Of a stretch of 64,000 bases of DNA, positions 44,760 through 56,102 are shown piece after piece. The position numbers and the translations under genes are program-made. The notes beneath the pieces are model-generated. The model made no database searches. It saw nothing but the letters and a program-made list of their open reading frames with translations, and was not told where the DNA came from. Numbering within the stretch: position 1 is the first letter of the stretch; every line of letters begins with the position of its first letter. Origin of the DNA: Rhyzopertha dominica (lineage: Eukaryota; Arthropoda; Insecta; Coleoptera; Bostrichidae); assembly GCA_025024175.1 (NCBI GenBank), contig QCXZ01000045.1, forward strand, positions 5,249,533-5,313,532. The letters run 5' to 3'.

Positions 44760-45545
44760 GACAACTTTTTACAATAATATTTGATTATTTACTAACAAAC
44801 CATCAATAATTTAAATAATTACTTAGAAAATACTATTTAGTACATTTACTTTGCCAAATGAGCAAATCGTGTATAAGTTTAATGTAATGCATTGGCTACG
44901 AGTATAAGGTGGATATGCTAGATTTCATTTAACAACGATTTGTTTTTGAAAATATAACTATATTATTGGCAAGATAGATTTGTTACATTTTGTACCCAGA
45001 ATGTTTAAATAACTCTTTTGGTCTGCTCATGTTCTGCATTCTCCAATCACTTTTGAATCCATTTTTTTAACAAAAATTCCACATCTTTAATTTCTAAAGC
45101 TTTAATTTTTTAAGATTCCAGATGTATTACTAAAGTATCTTACATAAAAAAGATATTTGATATTACTAGTTACTGACAGTTTAAGTCCTGTGATGAAAGA
45201 GTAACCCCTTGTGCGTTTAAATGATACACAGCTACTTCGTTGGTAGAACTTCATTCGCAGGCAAAACTAAACAAGGAAAATGACAAAACGAAATTCGTTT
45301 TAATGGACAATAAATTCAATGTTAGTTGTGTCTTGTCTCGTGACTTTTTTCGTTCCATCGCTTACTCTGTATTTTTCGTCCAATTGCTTGCAAAATTCGC
45401 CACGCACACCCCTCATAATCACATACAGTAAAACTCTCCACAACGGTCACCGATGGGGAATAAGAAATTGTCCGTGTAGAGATGTCCGTTGTTAAGAGGT
45501 TATAAGAATTAAATAAATAAATATTTTTTTAAGCATTTATTAGTT
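44760..45545. other. Spacer, nothing recognised
   Basis: AT-rich; small ORF at 45240-45431 without motif. The Gypsy fragment to the right is truncated at about 45545. Confidence 0.3.
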
Positions 45546-45566
45546 AATTTGTAATAATGTACATAG

Positions 45567-46282
45567 TTATTTACAAGTAGCATCTTTAAAATAATCATTG
45601 AGTTTTGTTTGCTTTTTGTTTGAATACTGATTTTTTATAATTTGGTCTTCTACACTTGAAAGTAGATCGGAAAATTTTTGCACACTTTGAGGACGTACTA
45701 TACGGAGAGCACTTTCCTCGTCTATGGCAGTATTGAGTGCCTCTGAAAGTGTAAGGGGTTGTTTTGTGCGCAAACACATTGATATAGAAAGATTTGAGTG
45801 ATAGATGGATCGTCGTAACGCCAATTGTTTGATCATATAGGTAGCGCCTGGCCGTTCAACTTCGCTAGGTACAGTTAAGGAATTTAATAATCGTGTTTGT
45901 AGATGATCTATGCGATTATAGAAATCCATGATGGATTGATTCATTGGTGTTTTGTCGCGTATTATTTAATTCTTCTATCAACTGGACAGAATGTTTTTGA
46001 TCTGAAAATAGAGTAAGCAAGGTGGTTTTTAATTCATCCCGAAGGACTTGTCGCGCAGCTGTACGCGTGATAATAAAAGATAGCAAAACCGGTTTTTGAT
46101 CGTTCGTTGTCAAACCAATAGCTTGTTCGCAATTACTGATAAATTTATGAATTTCTGGTCTATTACAATCGAATGGCGCCGGTATAAAACTTTGCAGGAA
46201 CGGTAGATTGTACGTTTCAGAATTTTGCACGATGACATTTGTACTGCCAACAGAAGCAGCGGAGGTTGAGGGAGTAGACATA
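45567..46282 (-). pseudogene. Gag of a second Gypsy-type LTR element, frameshifted
   Basis: Two overlapping minus frames (46356-45916 and 45944-45567) make one gag. The native start is probably ATG 46282 (MSTPSTSAAS). Motifs: FIPAPFDCNRPEIHKFISN, TRTAARQVLRD, then FYNRIDHLQTRLLN after the shift near 45940. This resembles the gag of 17.6/tom-type insect Gypsy elements. There is no zinc knuckle. It ends in a Lys-rich tail before the element is truncated near 45545; pol is absent. Confidence 0.65.
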
Positions 46283-46481
46283 GTGATCACAAAATAAATG
46301 AGATAAGAAAAATAGTAATAAGAAAAAAAAACACGAACGCGAAAGAGTCGTTTCACTTAGAAATAGGAATAGAAAAGAGTGCACTTGCCTTGAACCTGGT
46401 TGGTTGTTTCTGGATGTCTGAGATGTCCCTGGGTTCTTCCTTCTCGTGATTGAAATCACAATTGCCGATTGCAACGAAGGA

Positions 46482-46499
46482 ATCCTGTTCGCAGCGCCA
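46482..46499 (-). promoter_or_regulatory. Primer-binding site of the second Gypsy element
   Basis: TGGCGCTGCGAACAGGAT on the minus strand, four bases inside the LTR. The TGGCGC start is typical of tRNA primer sites in this group; which tRNA it matches I cannot say. Confidence 0.55.
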
Positions 46500-46503
46500 A
46501 ATA

Positions 46504-46860
46504 TGTTCTTGCCCAGGTGTGTTAGATGTAGAAGATTCTTGATGTAAAACTCGAAGTGTACTTTTACACGTTTTATTATAAGTTACTAAAATACAGTGGA
46601 CTTAGTACAAACTTGAAATAGCAGAAATAGTAGAGCGCGGAGCCGACACTTGCGAATAGAATTTCGAAAAATGAATTAATATTGATTTCAAACGGACCCT
46701 TTTTATATGTTGTGATTTGTAACAAACAAAACTATTTAGATATGGCGACAGTCAAGGGTCTAATTAATTTAACAGTTTATTGAATTAGGAAAGACACTGC
46801 ACGTGGTCGGCTCGAGGAGTTTGATGACAGAAATTAGGCGCAATTCTAGGGATCATAACA
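46504..46860 (-). repeat. LTR of the second Gypsy element (357 bp)
   Basis: On the minus strand it begins TGTTATGATCC (46860) and ends GGGCAAGAACA (46504), giving the standard TG...CA termini. The inner end abuts the primer-binding site. Only one LTR is present, so the target duplication cannot be tested. Confidence 0.65.
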
Positions 46861-48225
46861 CTATCCTGAACTAAACGCTAGTCATCTAGTTTATAAAGTG
46901 CAGGATCATGACATAACGAAGTGGGAAGTATCAATCGTTTTTGAACTATTCTTTTTATTGAACTAATTCAGACTGAACTATTCACTAAAATGAACTAGAA
47001 CGCCCATCTCTAATATTTAGCAATTTCTGTGCTTCCGCTTTTACTTCAGCAGGCAACTTCCTTTGCTGTGGCAATGCATCGAATAAACTCTAAAAGTAGT
47101 TGTAATAATTGATAAAACTAAGGATAAATTGATTGAGAAAATTATGTCATAAGGAGGCAAGTATATATTGTAGGTACAATACTAGGGAATGTCATAAATT
47201 TTCACATTTTGTTATAAGCCTACGAACTCACTTTGCTGATCATATGATTATGTTTATTATTTACTGTAATCACAATAAAATCATATCCACTGGACGAAAT
47301 CTTCATTCTTATTTGTACAGAACAAGGTTTTTCGTATGTGAAGTTCCTACAAAAACAATTTCGTTAACCGTTGTAAAGCTTAATTTATAATGATATTTAT
47401 GTACTTTGAGTAACGAATTCCATTGCTTTGAAATCTAAATTTCCTCCCTCCACATAGGGCGATTATAATTTGCTAGTTGGCAGGTCAGCTGCAGGTTAGC
47501 AGGTTACTCTGTAAAATCTTTGCTGATTGACCAAAATTCCTGCAGGTCAGGGTGTATCCTAATCATACATATCATAATCATAACAAGATTGGTCGATATG
47601 TTTGGTAGGGGCATATTTTGCATGAAATTAAAAAAAAATACAAATTATTTTACCCCGTTTGGCCTTCAGAATGTATGATTTTTTTGTATCAGCTATTTTC
47701 AAATACAGATTGTTTTAAGCGTATACGGGTGTTTTTCTTCCTTCGTCTCGGCGGCGTTGATATTTAGAAGCAAAGAATCACATTCGGTACATGTGTCTTA
47801 CCGTGGTATCCGAAGTGGATATTGAAGACTTTTAATACTTTCTAATAGACTTTGTAAGGTACATTTATGCGATACAGTGAGAGGAAAGCTGAATGTATAT
47901 TTAAATCCTCAGGCAAGTACCTTCGATTAGGATTATGTCTATGGGAGTAGTGCGATTTTCTAGCTGGGTATGACTGTGTATGTTCTTCGATTAACTTTAT
48001 TATTGGGTCTAGTACTTGGTTTGGCCTGTTTCCATACTTTACGCGTTTATCTGATGGACAAGTCCCATTATCATCACAACCATCTGTGTACTTACTTTTT
48101 TTCTAATAAATCCACTGAAACTGAATTTGTATTATTTCCGCCTAAACATAATCATCAATCGATGTAGTAACGCCATATATTATTCGTAAAACCCTGTTTC
48201 GTCAACGTTTGCAATAATAAAAAAC
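46861..48225. other. Spacer, no convincing gene
   Basis: A plus ORF at 47970-48167 (65 codons) begins with a hydrophobic stretch (LRLTLLLGLVLGLACF) but has no start context or partner. It is probably chance. AT-rich otherwise. Confidence 0.3.
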
Positions 48226-48230
48226 ACATT

Positions 48231-48563
48231 TTAAAATTTCACGAACTTTATATTTGTGAAGAAATATTTTTTGACAACTACATTACGAGTATTACGCCCC
48301 CGTCTCCGGCCTCGGCGGCCGCCCCGGTGGCCCCCACGCCGCGTCCCTGAGCCGCCGGCCTTGGCCACTTCTTGGCCTTCCGGCGGCTGCTGCGGCTCCG
48401 GCTCCTGGGGGCGGCTCTCGCCTTCTGCAGGTTAGTGGACTGTTGCTGCGTTCTCTTCTACAAGAGAAAATTCAAATTACTAAGGCGCTAACGGCATTTT
48501 TCGACAAATTTTACTTCAAGCATTTACCTAATTCAACAAACGTGACTTACCTTTGTCGTCCAT
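48231..48563 (-). CDS. Small two-exon gene for a basic Arg/Gly-rich protein
   Basis: Exon 1 is only MDDK plus one base (48563-48551), followed by a GTAAGT donor. The acceptor TGCAG leads into exon 2 (48424-48231), giving 68 residues. After an acidic/Pro-Gln segment (RPQEPEPQQPPEGQE) comes an Arg/Gly block (RRGGHRGGRRGRRRGRNTR), then an aromatic tail. The exon is strikingly GC-rich in an AT-rich region. RGG-type blocks bind RNA or act as nuclear signals. The splice model is mine; an alternative acceptor upstream would cause a stop. No homologue recognised. Confidence 0.45.
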
Positions 48564-48700
48564 TGTTGGGCACTGTAAACAATTAAACAAACACCGGTCG
48601 CGTATCACGGCACTGTAACCATTGACGACCCGTCTCTTGCAACAAAGTGCACGAATCACAATTGATAAAAAAAAATAAACTGTTTTTTAAATAACTTTAT

Positions 48701-49136
48701 TTAGAAACGACCATTTTTTATACGTCGGAAAACGGCCACCTCCGGCCGCGAGGCCCTGGTGCGCTGGTACTCTCTGCAAATAACAAAAACTGTGGCGCCA
48801 CACGACAGACAACATTTAAAAAGTACCTTATCGTCTCGACGTTAAGCCGATACTCACGCACCACCCCCTCGGCCCCCGTGTATTTCTAAAAAAATAGAAA
48901 CGCATTACACCTATTTACCGGTACGACGGGTAAGAAGGTCTCTCGCCATGTGCCTGCAACTTTGTTGTTATAAATAAACATACGGCTAAACGCGTTCGTC
49001 TTACCTAAGCCAGGTAGTGGAGATGCCGTTGGCATTCACATAATTCAACGTCTCTTTGACTATCTGCAATAAAAAAAACCGTTAATTATATGCACGAAGG
49101 GGCTTTTCGCAAATGACTTGCCTCCTCACCGCTCAT
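48701..49136 (-). CDS. Small five-exon gene, 69 residues
   Basis: Exons 49136-49122, 49063-49005, 48953-48919, 48885-48858 and 48773-48701 join to 210 coding bases with no stop. The first donor is GC (GAG|GCAAGT), the others GT; acceptors are TGCAG or TTTAG. The protein begins MSGEEIVKETLNYVNANGIS, has a GGRGGG loop and ends basic (VFRRIKNGRF). An AATAAA lies just after the stop. It lies directly upstream of the Arg/Gly gene on the same strand, with similar tiny exons and GC-rich composition. I do not know the family. Confidence 0.45.
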
Positions 49137-49419
49137 CGTGACACTGACACTAAAGGGAGTATTTTCGCCACACCATGACGACGGATTTTAGCGAACAATC
49201 ACATACAAAAATTATACCTTACGTATCTGGCAGCTAAACGTCAGATCACTCGAAATTTTTTTTTTCAACTGGAACGCTTTCGGATGGAATTTGGAGCGCA
49301 AAAATGCAAGGGTGGCCCTTTCGACGGTCTAATGAGAATGTTTCGCTACAAAAACAACTCAAATTCACATAGAATGCTACACATGTCGGGAGTGTAGGAA
49401 TCTGCGATGGGTAGGTAAT

Positions 49420-49480
49420 ACAGGAATTTTCAAAATCTGTAATGCAGGAATTTTCAAAATCTGTAATGCATGAACTCGCA
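49420..49480. repeat. Short tandem repeat, about 26-bp unit
   Basis: The unit AATTTTCAAAATCTGTAATG is repeated about two and a half times just left of the hAT insertion. Confidence 0.6.
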
Positions 49481-49515
49481 AGTCGACAATGCACGAATTT
49501 GCACAACGTTGTAAT

Positions 49516-51397
49516 TAGCGATGGGAATAATCGAGATGCAATAATCGGTTTAGTCGATTATTAAGACTTCTCGAAATAATCGATCATGCCATCCAAATTA
49601 GTAATACTAATATTAGTAGTCACGCGGGTCAACGCTAGCGCTGGACGAACGAATACTTCCGAGTCGGGATGCGAGCAATGGAGATGCAATAATCGGATTA
49701 GTATGTAGGTATCGACGAACTTACATACGTAGAATTTCTCGCGCGTGGATCGATTATCATTCGTTCCGACCAACTAATACGACTTCTCGTAATGGACTGC
49801 AGATCAGTTATATTATGATATTGTGATTATTTTCTCAATTATTGTTGAGCAAGAACATTTAATGTAAAATTTTAATGAGATTATAATTGATTATTGGCGT
49901 ATTGTTTAACTAAGGATAAAATACAAAATATTGAATTTAATAAATGGGGTAAAAGGTAGTAAAATGACAATAGATATAATCTATATATGTATAGAATTTA
50001 TTATTGACCTGCTGATTTACAGGTATGATAGATATTCTAATAACAAAATAAATGTAAGAATTCCTTTATGAATTAGAATATGTATAAAATATGTAAATGC
50101 CATATGCCAAAAAAATAATTTAATGGAAAAACAACCGAAATATGAGTCTTAGAAAATAAAATGATTTTATTGTTAAACACAAAATTAAACAAAATCTTTA
50201 ATGCTGTTTAAAAATAGAATTTGATCCAGGTTTTTTGGCGATAATCTATTCCTTCGCAAGTTAGTAAGCTGTCCAGCTTTTGAAAAAACACGTTCCGATG
50301 GCACTGAAGTTGCAGGAATCGATAAATATTTTTGCTGGAGTTGAAACAGCTCTGGCCAATTAGAACTGTGTTTTTGACAATATTCCAGTGGGTTTTGGTG
50401 TCTGTCAACATAAGGTTGCTCAATATATTGTCGCAGAAGTACAGACGCAGTTGTTAAAGGCGTCGTGACACTTTTTTTTGTGGCGATGGTCTCATCGAAA
50501 ACGCGCCACAATGATAATGATTCTACACTATTATGAATTAAAGGCGTTGCATCTTTAGTTGATGTTGATGGTTTAACGACTTGTGAAATACTTAAAATTG
50601 TTTGCAGTACGTCAGAAACAAACTTTTGCGCATTCCTAGCATTATCTTGGTTACCAAAGCCGACACTTTTAAACCTAGGGTCCAGAAATACAGCTTTTGC
50701 CACAATATGATTAGTCTCTAGCGAGTCTAACCTTTTAGATATCGTGTCAATCAACGACTTTTTTAATTTTTCCCCGCATTGTAGTGTAGTGTGTAGTTTA
50801 TAATTATGGTGCATGCTTTAAACTATTTTGTTTATTTAAATCCTATATTATTCGTTACTTAGTAAATATACGGGTCAAGTTTATTTTCTAATGAAGTACA
50901 TCCAAAAGGACGACCACAATCTCATCGCATGTTTTTATGGACATGCAGTGCGCACAAGTCTTCTGAATACGGATCTGTACGCGCGCATCGTAGCGATGAT
51001 TTATAGACAAAAAAAACGTGGCTTTGCCTCGTAAAATAGTTGTAAAGGAAGCCGCCTGCCGCACAACGTTGACAGACTTACATTATATCTCCTCCTATAG
51101 TGACTCGGTACTAAACTTGTCACTTTCATGAAGTGATTAGATATTATTTATACTATAATATACTTTACTGCAAAATGAGAAATATCTTGAACAGTAGTAA
51201 GTACTCAAATGTAAATTCGTGAAAATTTATATAAAAAATTCGAGCATTCGCAATGAGAACGACAACGATCGCATCTATGCCCTACAAAACTAAAGATGTA
51301 GTACTACTAATGTTTAACTACTAATATTAGTCGATTATTAAAATATATGAATACGAATTAATCGATTATTGAAATATCCCGATTATTCCCATCACTA
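49516..51397 (-). mobile_element. hAT element with perfect 8-bp target duplication
   Basis: The 1,882-bp element is bounded by TAGCGATGGGAATAATCG at the left and, inverted, TAGTGATGGGAATAATCG at the right, flanked by GTTGTAAT (49508-49515 and 51398-51405). An 8-bp duplication and TAGNG tips are diagnostic of hAT. Only the C-terminal transposase remains, so it is a deletion derivative that would need a helper. Confidence 0.92.
50185..50814 (-). pseudogene. hAT transposase C-terminal fragment
   Basis: 209 residues containing KAVFLDPRFKSVGF and the hAT dimerisation domain (YLSIPATSVPSERVFSKAG, then RRNRLSPKNLDQILFLNS). This is the last third of a Hobo/Ac/Tam3 transposase of the ZBED/zinc-finger type. 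The BED finger and catalytic DDE core are absent; the rest of the element upstream is non-coding. Confidence 0.85.
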
Positions 51398-51791
51398 GTT
51401 GTAATATAGAGACCTGTTTTGCCGACGCGGTGTTGTCGGTACGTGCACTTTTTATGATTTCTTGGGGAAACCGACGGGGGAATCCCGGTCTACGATTTTT
51501 AGCGTCTGGATTGTTCTGGAAATGGTTCTGGAAATTTATCGAACAACTTTATAATGTAATTCCTATACGCTAATCCCAACAGTTGCTTTATTCTTCTCAT
51601 TCCGATTTGCGACGTAATACAAATCACCAAAACATATGCCAATATAACTTTATTAAGCCAAAATACATAAAAAAATTAAATAATGTTACAGTAAACATTT
51701 TTTGATACTTCTGCATGGCCATCATAACCCCGCCTGTTTGGGGTAATACCGGCAGTGCCCCGCATTTCCTCATTACGTTTCAAAAAAATAC

Positions 51792-53533
51792 TTATACACA
51801 AAAATCGCAAATAAACTTAGAGCCTTTTTGCATATTCGTACATGCCTTATGAGCCCACTGTCCACATGCCAAACATCTTAGCCACAATTCACGATTTTTT
51901 CCAAATTCTCCGTAAACGAGGCATACATCGTCATCAACATCATTTTCGCTGTCTTCATCTTCAATTTCTTCGGCAATTTCGTCATTGGCCAATGTTCTTC
52001 ATTTTTTGAGACCGCTTTGCAATTTCTTGAAGGTACAATTTTTTTTTATTCTTACCATATCCTCTTTATTCTCCTCTGCTAGTTTTCTCTAAACACTTCT
52101 TTCATTTGTTCTCTTTTTATTTTCTAATCTTTTCTTCTTATTATTTTCCTTCTCTTCCAGTNCCTTTTCATTTGGTGTAGATGTAATAATTTCTGNATGC
52201 TGTTTTCTAGTTTGTGACTTTTTCTNGTGATTTGGCACTGACGATGGTCCAGGCAGTGACAGAAGTTGCTCAAACAACGAGGTTTCACCTTCGGTCGGTT
52301 CTGGAGTTTTATTTTCGCGAACATTTGCATCCAAATGTTGAATGCTAGAGTTAGATTGAAGATCTGCAGGTGCAAAATCGTCTGAAGAAAAAATATCTGG
52401 GCTATAAGGAAAAATACCAGTGCACTCAAATCCTTTAATGGCTTTTTGCGGAGTGCTAATCCTAATGAAAGCATTGTTAAATAGCTTCGCAACTTCAAAT
52501 GGAGTAATTTTTTCAAAAGGATGGTTTTTCATGTATTTGGTACATTCACAATTATACGCAGATTTCAGAGCGGCATAGAATGTCACATCTAATGGTTGCA
52601 GGCGGTGGGATGTGTGAGGTGGAATGGTTAATAAAATGATTCCATTGTCTTTACAAAATCTATAAACATCTAATGTGCAGTGTGTTGAATAATTGTCCAT
52701 AATAAAAGAACTGGATCTTCAATGATGGCTTTACAAATTGTTGGAAATGTTTTAACCACTCTACAAAGAGAGCTTCAGTTATACATCCTTTTTCTGAACA
52801 AGAATATAAAGCCCCTGGAGGACCTCCTTATTGTAGTTGTGCATTCATTCTCTTTCGGTTGAAAATAAACATTGGAGGTACATAAATGCCAGAGGCACGG
52901 AATGTACATACTAAGGTAATGTTTTTACCTCTTTCCCAACTGGTCGCCATGCCTACTTGTTTTTGCCCTTTTTCAGCAAGTATTTTGGAAGGTGTGTGTA
53001 CTGTTGTTATTCCTGTTTCATCTACATTAAATATTTTTGATTGGGGAAAATTATATTTGTTTGGGAAAACCTTTGAAACTTCTTTATTAAATGCTGAAAT
53101 TCTATTTAAACTAGTTGCCTCGGGCTTTCTCAAGGAAATGTTGGAACTTCGTTATATAAAACCTCACAGCCAATCTTCACCAGTACACCGCAAATTTTTA
53201 TTAAAAGTGTGCTTTATATTTTTTTTTGTTCAGCATATTCAAACGCAATTTTTTTTATTTCTTGACGAGTAATACCGTAAAATAATTCCGACAATTTAAT
53301 AACGTGACCTGAAAGTTCTTTTTCTTCATTTTCAGTAAATACTGATTTACGACCAAGTTTAGGACCATTTTGCAAATTTGCTTTTTTCTTGTTTGCAATG
53401 TGCTACGAGGTATTCCAAAGGACCTTGATACTTCTCTCGAAGACCTAACACCGTCTATGGCAGAAAGTGCTTCAGTTATATTTTCTGCCGACCATTTGGC
53501 CTTATTAGTTACTCTCCGGTAAGTTCTAGGCAT
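51792..53533 (-). pseudogene. pogo/Tigger-like transposase gene with PHD-like C-terminus, frameshifted
   Basis: Pieces in order on the minus strand. The N-terminal psq-type HTH is VTNKAKWSAENI with SREVSRSFGIPRSTL (53533 on). The first catalytic Asp is in [10 protein letters not shown] (52828-53133 frame), the second in MDNYSTHC (52700), the third in PPHTSHRLQPLDVTFY. Then comes GIFPYSPDIFSSDDFAP and a Cys/His finger (CLVYGEFG, CLACGQWAHKAC, FICDFC). PHD-like fingers are known at the end of insect pogo-type proteins. At least three frameshifts (near 53370, 53130 and 52750), three N bases and a stop inactivate it. The word GGGGTAAT occurs repeatedly around it and may be part of the element's ends. 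Confidence 0.75.
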
Positions 53534-53539
53534 CTGTGA

Positions 53540-55470
53540 AATAATTTGATTGTTTATTACAGATTTAGCATGGGGTAATCACGGCCGGCCACTATTACCC
53601 CCATATAAGTGTCCATGATTACCCCAGAATAACACATTTGTTTTACAGTCATATACATTTTTAAGATCTTATGAAATATGTATTTGATTATAGAAGTGTG
53701 AACCAGAAGCTTAGAATAAAAGGCTAAACACAAGGTGCCATAGAAATTAGTGAAAACATGACTGATTTACCTTACAGATAATTGACAATTCTTAGATGAA
53801 ACAGGCTGAATTGTAAAAATTGTGTATCACTCACAAACTATACACACTAGAGCAGCCATGCTTTTCGTATGAACTCAAGTAGGCGTGTAGAGATGGCAGT
53901 ATTAGTCAGATTTCAAATATATGGAGAACTACTGTACTAACTTTGGTGGCCGAAATTACCCCAGCGGCCATCATTCCCCATACTTCCCCTACACCTGCTT
54001 AACCTACAATGAAAATACTGCACAAACAAAAACAAAATCAGACAGAAACAACGTAACACAGAGTACTTTTTTATATTTATTTTAATTTGCAATTCTTACA
54101 TATATAATAGTTCGATGCCTTCACATAGGTAGTGTAACCAATGATTGCAAACGTTCCAAAAAAATCCAGCGGTCCTTTTTGGTAATTGTTTGTATTTTGG
54201 TAGCACACCATTGTATTACCTCAAAAAGTATTTACTAAGTCTGAAAGACAGTTAATGGTGTCTTCTTCAGGTACTAAGACAGTTGATGATATTGCTTTTT
54301 CCCTAAAGTTTTTGATCACTTCATCTAGTTTCTGGACGTCTAAGCTCTATTTAGCGGGAGCTAAAAACAATAAATTTTAACTAACAGCGTACAAGTAGAG
54401 AACATCGCATTGTAGTATTGTAGTTAATGTTACGTACGTGGTATATTATATTCCAGCAATTTACGCAGAACAATTCGTCTACAGGAATGCATATTTGCTT
54501 CGTCGTATATTTTATTACCTCTACACTTTGGCGTATTATAATTTCTGCATACAGACAGCAAAATATACCGCAATCGTAACTGTTTTATGAATGCAGTACT
54601 TCCCAATCTACTAATGGTCCCATGCCGTAGAATTCAAAGTAAGCATTGTAGAAGTTTACAATGTACTTTAAATGTTTGTCTGGTATATGTCCCTTCAAGC
54701 TATTCAGATATAGTATCTGCTTTCTTTTTTTTAATAGTTACTATTAGAGTGCAATGGTCAGCGTAAAAAGTTCGATTCCTCAAAGCTGACGAACAATTTT
54801 TCACACGTCCATTGGCCTGTTAACCCAGCATAAAATATTTTATACGATGTATCTGTATTGAAGGGATAAAAGAAAATAATTACTCAGCTGTTTAAAAACT
54901 ATGTATTGAATGCACCTATAAGGTGGTTTTTGTTTTTACTTGCTGACGGACCTAGATGCAGTAGTGTATGAGTGGAACACTCATGAAATACCTGAAATTA
55001 AGAAACAGCGTTGCTCCTACTGGTAGGCCAGTCATGTTTGAAATAACAAAACTCTATGGGACCAGCAATTACTTGGTTTTACTGAAATCGAAAGCTTAAG
55101 GTGGCTAAGCTGTTGCTTCCCCCCACAACTCCTTAGAATAAGTCCTTAGGTGTGCCAATTGCCAAATGTACTTGAATCTAGTACTGATTGTTATTGGCAC
55201 CATTATGATAGCACCGCGGAGCGAGATTGTGAAAGAACAGGTTGTCATGGCAACTAGCTACGAAATGTGTCACAAAGTTTAGTTCATTTAGTATCCACAG
55301 ATGTAGCTAGGATTACGATCGAACCATTTCATGGCGTACTTTTGAACTGAAATTCTCAGTTGGCGATGTTGACAACCAGTTATCAATTTTAAAGTTGGTA
55401 AATGCCATTTAGTGAGGACTCAAATGGCTCTGTCATAATTCTAGTGACATTTTATGGAAATTGACACCGT
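53540..55470. other. Spacer, mostly unassigned
   Basis: Contains a GGGGTAAT...ATTACCCC inverted pair (about 53573-53605) and further TTACCCC words near 53625 and 53955, probably from the pogo-like element. No coding frame recognised. Confidence 0.35.
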
Positions 55471-55479
55471 CATCTGATG

Positions 55480-55750
55480 ATGATTTCCTCCGGGCTGTTA
55501 TGCTATGGTCCAAGGTGTCCCTCTTTCTCCTCAAACGTTTCGCTGCTCTTCGCTGGCCCATCTTCAGTGATGTTCAGATTTGGCTGGTGTAATCTGGACT
55601 GAGTTTGGTTGAATATCGGTTACCACAGCACCTTCTTCATAAGTATCGTTAGCTACAGCTGCATCAGCCACTTCTATAACTTCTGTAACATTCTGATTCC
55701 TGTCTTCAGGTATTACCAATTTACTTGTGTGTTTCTTGTTTGTAACAAAA
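55480..55750 (-). mobile_element. Penelope-like 3' tail fragment
   Basis: On the minus strand: a C-terminal coding-like stretch (KLVIPEDRNQN, EEGAVVTDIQP), then CACTGAAGATGGGCC and GCGAAACGTTTGAG. The CTGAAGATG...GAAACG pair is the usual signature of PLE tails and of their hammerhead-like ribozymes. The fragment is cut by the PIF/Harbinger insertion at 55758. Confidence 0.5.
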
Positions 55751-56102
55751 TAAAACCTTAAAGGCCCTACACACTGCGGTTTTTTCGCACAGTTTTACTC
55801 GAACGGGCAAAACTGTCGGTTTTGCACGTTTAAAGGGCCCCACAGACGTCGTTCTTTTCTGGCAGTTTTACCCGGACGGGTAAAACCGTACGGGTATAAA
55901 CGGCGGTGTGTGGCCGAAAACCGTCCTTCTTGCCGGCGTTCAAAAATATCTGCTTCGGCTTGATTTTAACCGTCCGTTTTGGAACGTGTTCGTCATGTCG
56001 GCGCGTGTGTGTGCCTATGCGGGTAAAAACGATGGTTTAGTTCAGTGTCGGTGCCAGTATTGCCCAAACATTGTCCCTGTTTTTGTTGTTTTTTTTTATT
56101 AA

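Noticed and set aside
48290..48430. GC-rich block as a second rDNA fragment or CpG island
   Set aside because: It does not match any rRNA segment I know and reads as a coherent spliced coding exon instead.
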